From assembly GCA_025935735.1 (NCBI GenBank), contig JAICUS010000015.1, forward strand, positions 1-25,287: a DNA stretch of 25,287 bases. The letters run 5' to 3'. This DNA is from Solirubrobacteraceae bacterium. Lineage in GTDB: Bacteria; Actinomycetota; Thermoleophilia; Solirubrobacterales; Solirubrobacteraceae. A program made the translations under genes and the position numbers. Shown one piece after another: positions 22,043 to 25,287 of the stretch (its first letter is position 1; each line of letters begins with the position of its first letter). The notes beneath the pieces are model-generated. The model made no database searches, was not told where the DNA came from, and saw only the letters and a program-made list of their open reading frames with translations.

Positions 22043-22240
22043 GTCTTCCTGAGTCGCGCATACAACATACCCCGCGACCCGGCCGCCCTTGCCGGTCGCT
22101 TCTCGGCCTCGCGTCTGAAAGACGATGCTCCGGACTTGCGCGTATCCGCGGATAAAGTATACACTATTCATCATGAGGGATGCTGGCCGGAATGGATCCG
22201 CCGGCCCGAGGAGCCACACCCCCGGGGAGGGGATGCCGCA
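22043..22240. promoter_or_regulatory. Divergent promoter region between regulator 3 and the NCS1 operon
   Basis: About 200 nt without a gene. Near regulator 3, GTATGTTGTATG on the minus strand (22070-22059) is an AT-rich tandem GTATG that could serve as its -10 and part-operator. The rightward promoter lies at 22136-22165. The 75 nt after it form a GC-rich leader ending in a strong GGGGAGGGG ribosome binding site (22224-22232) 8 nt before the transporter ATG. I see no riboswitch-like structure. Confidence 0.5.
22136..22165 (+). promoter_or_regulatory. Promoter of the NCS1-acetamidase operon with GTATAC palindrome at the -10
   Basis: A -35 TTGCGC (22136-22141) is followed by an 18-nt spacer and TACACT (22160-22165); TATACA two bases upstream is an equivalent -10. 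The hexamer palindrome GTATAC at 22157-22162 overlaps the -10. GTATACACT is shared exactly with 10823-10831, the putative rightward promoter of regulator 2, so the same regulator could control both. Confidence 0.5.
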
Positions 22241-23686
22241 ATGAGCACAGCTGCGCCGACCACCCAGCCGGTCGAGACCTACACCGACGAAGTGATGGTC
22301 ATCGAGCCGCACGGCATCGAGCACATCACGCACAAGGAGCGCCACGGGCGCCCGATCAGCCAGGGGACGATCTGGTTCGCGGCGCAGATCAACTTCGTCA
22401 CCGTCCTCATCGGCTCGCTGGCTGTCGAGTTCGGGCTCGGCTTCTGGACGGCCGCGTTGACCTGCATCGCGGCCAACATCCTGGGAGCGCTGATGAACTC
22501 GGCCGCGGTGGCGATGGGGCCGAAGCTCGGCATGCCGCAGATGGCGATGAGCCGCGCCGCGTTCGGCTATCGCGGCAACTACCTGCCGGCCTTCCTGGCC
22601 TCGCTGCTGTTCGTCGGCTACTTCACCACGACGAACATCGTCGGCGCCGAGACCGTGCAGCAGATCTGGCACGGCGCGCCGTACACGCCGATGGCCATCG
22701 TCCTCGGGATCCTCGCGATCATCATCACCGTCTACGGCTACAACCTCGTGCACTCGGTCGAGCGCTTCATGTCGATCGCGCTGGCCGCCGTGTTCGTGGT
22801 CGTCTCGATCATGGCCCTGAGCCACGGCTTCGGCCCGAGCCACCACACGACCGTCCACGGCAAGGACCTGTGGACCGCGATCGGGCTCGAGTTCATGATC
22901 ATCTTCTCGTTCACGTCGAGCTGGTCGCCGTACGCGTCGGACTTCTCCCGCTATCTGCCAGCGTCGACCCCGAGCCGGCTGCCGTACTGGTGGTCGTTCG
23001 TGGGCATGGTGCTCGGCACGTGCTGGATGAACGTCGTGGGGATCTACCTCGGCACGCTGGCCGAGAAGGAGGGCATCCTCGCCGGCATCCGCACCACCAC
23101 GCACGGCTTCGCGGACGTGGTGTACGTCGGCATCATCCTCGGCGGCCTGATGGTCTGCGTGATCAACGCCTACAGCTGCGCGCTGTCCGGCATCACCTGG
23201 GACATCCCGCTCAACCGCGTGCGCACCGTCGTCCTCGTGGGCGTGATCGGCATCATCCTGTCGATCGCGTTCGGCGGCCCGAAGTTCGAGCCCACGCTGG
23301 AGAAGTTCCTCTACCTCGTGGCGTACTTCGTGACGCCGTGGCTGGCGATCGTGATCATCGACTTCTGGGTGCTCAACAAGGGCGGCAGCAACTATCCCGG
23401 CGTCGCCGACTTCTACCGCAAGGACGGCGGCGTGTTCGGCGCCTTCCGCTGGCCGGGGATCGTGGCCTTCCTCGTGGGCATCGCGGTCTCGGTCCCGTTC
23501 ATGGCCACCGTGCTCTACAAGGGGCCGATCGGCAAGTCGCTCAACGGCGCGGACATCAGCTACGGGGTGAGCGCGATCGTGGCCGGGATCATCTACTACG
23601 TGTGGGCCACGCGGAGCGCGCGCCAACCGGCGCCCACGCCCGCGATGCAGCCGCCGGTGGGCGCGCGGCGGACGGCCGGCGTGTGA
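22241..23686 (+). CDS. NCS1 family nucleobase/hydantoin-type transporter
   Basis: A 481-residue integral membrane protein of the nucleobase:cation symporter-1 family (usual length ~450-500, 12 helices). The N-terminal cytosolic stretch IEPHGIEHI and ERHGRP before the first helix, AALTCIAANILGALM, MAMSRAAFGYRGNYLPA and the WSPYASDFSRYLP segment are typical. Long hydrophobic runs continue to about residue 455. Characterised relatives import cytosine, uracil, purines, allantoin, or hydantoins (Mhp1). The start at 22241 has a strong GGGGAGGGG 8 nt upstream; longer in-frame starts lie before the promoter and are rejected. In this locus it probably imports the nitrogen heterocycle that the other enzymes degrade. 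Confidence 0.9.
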   Translation: MSTAAPTTQPVETYTDEVMVIEPHGIEHITHKERHGRPISQGTIWFAAQINFVTVLIGSLAVEFGLGFWTAALTCIAANILGALMNSAAVAMGPKLGMPQMAMSRAAFGYRGNYLPAFLASLLFVGYFTTTNIVGAETVQQIWHGAPYTPMAIVLGILAIIITVYGYNLVHSVERFMSIALAAVFVVVSIMALSHGFGPSHHTTVHGKDLWTAIGLEFMIIFSFTSSWSPYASDFSRYLPASTPSRLPYWWSFVGMVLGTCWMNVVGIYLGTLAEKEGILAGIRTTTHGFADVVYVGIILGGLMVCVINAYSCALSGITWDIPLNRVRTVVLVGVIGIILSIAFGGPKFEPTLEKFLYLVAYFVTPWLAIVIIDFWVLNKGGSNYPGVADFYRKDGGVFGAFRWPGIVAFLVGIAVSVPFMATVLYKGPIGKSLNGADISYGVSAIVAGIIYYVWATRSARQPAPTPAMQPPVGARRTAGV

Positions 23687-23691
23687 GCTAG

Positions 23692-24771
23692 TTGGCCCTT
23701 CGGGCCATCCGGGTCGATCCGGGCCGGGCTCTCGCCGAGGAGCCCGGCACGGGTCACAACCGCTGGCACCCGGACATCCCGCCGGCGCTGTCGGTCGAGC
23801 CGGGCGACGAGCTGGTCCTCGAGACGCGCGACGCGCTGGACGGCCAGATCGGCCCCGGCTCGACGCGCGCCGACGTCGCCCGGCTCGACGTCGCGCGCGT
23901 GCACCCGCTCACCGGGCCGGTGCACGTGCGGGGCGCCGAGCCGGGCGACGTGCTCGAGGTGGAGATCCTGGACGTCGCACCCGCCGCATTCGGCTACACC
24001 GTCCAGTCGCCGGGCTTCGGCTTCCTGCGCCACGTGCTCGCCGAGCCCTTCCTCGCGCGCTGGCAGATCGCCGACGGGGCCGCGCGCTCGGACGACGTGC
24101 CCGGCGTGCGCATCGCCGGCGCGCCGTTCGTGGGCACGATCGGCGTCGCGCCCTCGCGCGAGCTGATGGAGCGCGCGACCGCCCGCGAGCGCCGCCTGGC
24201 GGCCGGCGGGGCGCTCGTCGACCTGCCCGAGGCCGCGAGCGCCGTGCCCGGCGACCCCGTCCTGGCCGCCGAGGCGCTGCGTACCATCCCGCCGCGCGAG
24301 AACGCCGGCAACGTGGACGTCAAGCAACTCACCGCCGGCACGCGGCTGCTGCTGCCCGTGTGGGTGCCGGGAGCGCTGCTGTCCGCGGGCGACGCGCACT
24401 TCGCCCAAGGCGACGGCGAGGTGTGCGGCCAGGCGATCGAGGTGCGCGCGACGCTGCACTGCCGGGTCGGCGTGCGCAAGGGCGCGGCCGGCGACCTGGA
24501 CGCGCTGTGCTTCGAGGGCACCGCGCCGGCGCGGCCGGCGCGGCCGTACTTCGCCACCACCGGCATCTGCACCGAGACCGCGGAGGACCTCACCGCGGCG
24601 GCGCGGACGGCCACCCGCGCCATGGTCGGGCACCTGACCCGCGAGCGGGGCTACACCCCCGAGCAGGCGTACGCGATCTGCAGCGTCGCCGTCGATCTCC
24701 GGGTCAGCCAGGCGGTGGACGTCCCGAACCTGCTCGTGTCGGCCTTCCTCCCGCTTGACATCTTCGAGTGA
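23692..24771 (+). CDS. Acetamidase/formamidase family amidohydrolase
   Basis: A 359-residue FmdA/AmdA-family protein starting at TTG 23692, 5 nt after the transporter stop. Conserved segments include GDELVLETRDALDGQIG, VHPLTGPVHVRGAEPGDVL, PRENAGNVDVKQLTAG and GDAHFAQGDGEVCGQAIE. These enzymes hydrolyse short aliphatic amides, releasing ammonia. If imidazole breakdown yields formamide, this would recover its nitrogen, which fits a nitrogen-scavenging role beside an NCS1 importer. There is no good Shine-Dalgarno, so translation is probably coupled to the transporter. The true substrate could be a larger ring-derived amide. Confidence 0.9.
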   Translation: MALRAIRVDPGRALAEEPGTGHNRWHPDIPPALSVEPGDELVLETRDALDGQIGPGSTRADVARLDVARVHPLTGPVHVRGAEPGDVLEVEILDVAPAAFGYTVQSPGFGFLRHVLAEPFLARWQIADGAARSDDVPGVRIAGAPFVGTIGVAPSRELMERATARERRLAAGGALVDLPEAASAVPGDPVLAAEALRTIPPRENAGNVDVKQLTAGTRLLLPVWVPGALLSAGDAHFAQGDGEVCGQAIEVRATLHCRVGVRKGAAGDLDALCFEGTAPARPARPYFATTGICTETAEDLTAAARTATRAMVGHLTRERGYTPEQAYAICSVAVDLRVSQAVDVPNLLVSAFLPLDIFE

Positions 24772-24795
24772 CAGCTCACACGCGCCCGCCGGCCC

Positions 24796-24819
24796 GCGGC
24801 CGCCGCGAATGCGCGGCCG
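24796..24819 (+). terminator. GC-rich hairpin after the acetamidase gene, possible terminator
   Basis: GCCGCG (24800-24805), loop AATG, CGCGGC (24810-24815) make a perfect 6-bp stem, extended outward by three more pairs after one C-C mismatch. It starts 24 nt after the stop. There is no T-tract, as is common for actinobacterial hairpins, so it may slow or terminate transcription or may be chance in such GC-rich DNA. Confidence 0.3.
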
Positions 24820-24867
24820 TCAGCGCGGCGAGGCGACTCGCATCGCCCCCGGAACGGCGGGAGACTC

Positions 24868-24901
24868 CCCGGCATGATCCGCACGAGCGAGAGATGCCGG
24901 G
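24868..24901. repeat. Inverted repeat CCCGGCAT-N18-ATGCCGGG before the RidA gene
   Basis: Two perfect 8-nt arms at 24868-24875 and 24894-24901 separated by 18 nt, lying 25 nt before the RidA ATG at 24927. It could be an operator for a dimeric regulator or a hairpin in the leader. It differs from the GTATAC sites, so any regulation would be separate. Confidence 0.4.
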
Positions 24902-24926
24902 AATCACTGCGCGACGGGCGGCGGGC

Positions 24927-25287
24927 ATGACCCACCGCCGCATCCGCCCGTTCAACACGCACGACACCTACCCCGAGCAGCGCTTGGACAATGACCTCGC
25001 CCAAGCCGTGGTGGCGGGCGACACGATCTACCTGCGCGGGCAGGTCGGCCAGGATCTCGAGACGTCCGAGTCCGTGGGCATCGGCGACCCCGCGGCCCAG
25101 GCCGAGCAGGCCATGGCCAACGTCGAGCTGCTGCTGCGGGAGGCGAACGCGGGCTTCGAGCACGTAGTCAAGATCGTCGTCTACCTCGTCGACCCGCGCC
25201 ATCGCGAGCCGGTCTACCGCGTGGTCGGCCGCTGGCTGAAGGGCGTGCACCCCGTGTCCACGGGCCTGGTGGTGAGCGCGCTGGCCC
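24927..25287 (+). CDS. RidA family protein (YjgF/YER057c/UK114), 3' end outside the window
   Basis: At least 120 residues, probably lacking only the last ~10. Family features: AVVAGDTIYLRGQVG near the N-terminus, AQAEQAMANVELLLREANAGFEHVVKIVVYLVD in the middle and HPVSTGLVVSALA near the end. RidA proper deaminates 2-aminoacrylate and related imines using an arginine (Arg105 in E. coli). In the matching position here Ser appears in VSTG, so this looks like a Rid subfamily lacking that residue. Such proteins are often found in catabolic clusters. The start at 24927 matches the family N-terminus; an ATG at 24894 is in frame as an alternative. Its transcription may be separate from the acetamidase gene, 155 nt upstream. 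Confidence 0.85.
   Translation, partial: MTHRRIRPFNTHDTYPEQRLDNDLAQAVVAGDTIYLRGQVGQDLETSESVGIGDPAAQAEQAMANVELLLREANAGFEHVVKIVVYLVDPRHREPVYRVVGRWLKGVHPVSTGLVVSALA

Noticed and set aside
22136..22240. N-terminal extension of the NCS1 transporter starting near 22136
   Set aside because: The extension covers the promoter and the GGGGAGGGG ribosome binding site and does not match the family N-terminus; the start at 22241 is better.
24796..24901. A strong intrinsic terminator or attachment site after the acetamidase gene
   Set aside because: Hairpins and an 8-nt inverted repeat exist, but there is no T-tract, no integrase and no tRNA gene, so only weak calls are justified.
1..25287. Signs of a mobile island (IS, integrase, tRNA edge, composition break)
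   Set aside because: None seen; base composition is even apart from short AT-rich promoter segments.

Overview
The window is very GC-rich (roughly 70% or more by eye). Genes are tightly packed, several start at GTG or TTG, and there are three FCD-type GntR regulators and an F420-type luciferase-like oxidoreductase. Together these suggest a high-GC actinobacterium, perhaps Thermoleophilia (Solirubrobacterales); the order-level guess is inference. I see no rRNA, tRNA, CRISPR array, insertion sequence or phage gene. The window reads as a chromosomal catabolic locus.

Layout. (1) At 1-33 (minus) is the first 11 codons of a divergent gene, followed by a regulatory gap to 328. (2) 329-10080 (plus) is a seven-gene operon with every junction overlapping: a divergent urocanase, HyuA-type subunit 1, a small CxxC/CxxC gamma-type subunit, HyuA-type subunit 2, a HyuB-type subunit, a short UroD-like protein and a 3-hydroxyacyl-CoA dehydrogenase. 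(3) GntR/FCD regulator 1 (9936-10766, minus) overlaps the tail of that operon by 145 nt. It is divergent from (4) 10846-21338 (plus), an eleven-gene run with no gap above 2 nt: GntR/FCD regulator 2, LLM oxidoreductase, class I CoA-transferase alpha and beta, a DUF6282-like metal-dependent protein, an Asp/Glu racemase-maleate isomerase family protein, a three-subunit molybdenum hydroxylase (FAD, 2Fe-2S, Mo), a diaminopropionate ammonia-lyase-like PLP enzyme and an alpha/beta hydrolase. (5) GntR/FCD regulator 3 (21335-22042, minus), a close paralog of regulator 2, is divergent from (6) an NCS1 transporter and an acetamidase/formamidase, followed by a RidA-family gene cut by the window end.

How the genes may work together (inference). 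An NCS1 importer, a Mo-hydroxylase, an ATP-dependent hydantoinase/carboxylase-type complex, a urocanase homolog, an amidase, a racemase-family protein and an ammonia-lyase fit uptake and dismantling of an N-heterocycle, probably an imidazole or hydantoin. The urocanase departs from family signatures near its active site, so its substrate may be a modified urocanate (for example thio- or methyl-urocanate) rather than urocanate. The Hyu-type complex could open the resulting (thio)hydantoin propionate. Its subunit set also matches acetophenone carboxylase, so ATP-dependent ketone carboxylation followed by CoA transfer is the main rival reading.

Regulation. GTATAC-centred palindromes lie at the promoters, and an identical 16-mer occurs both in the first intergenic region and between regulators 1 and 2. 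This suggests one FCD-GntR regulon covering the whole locus.
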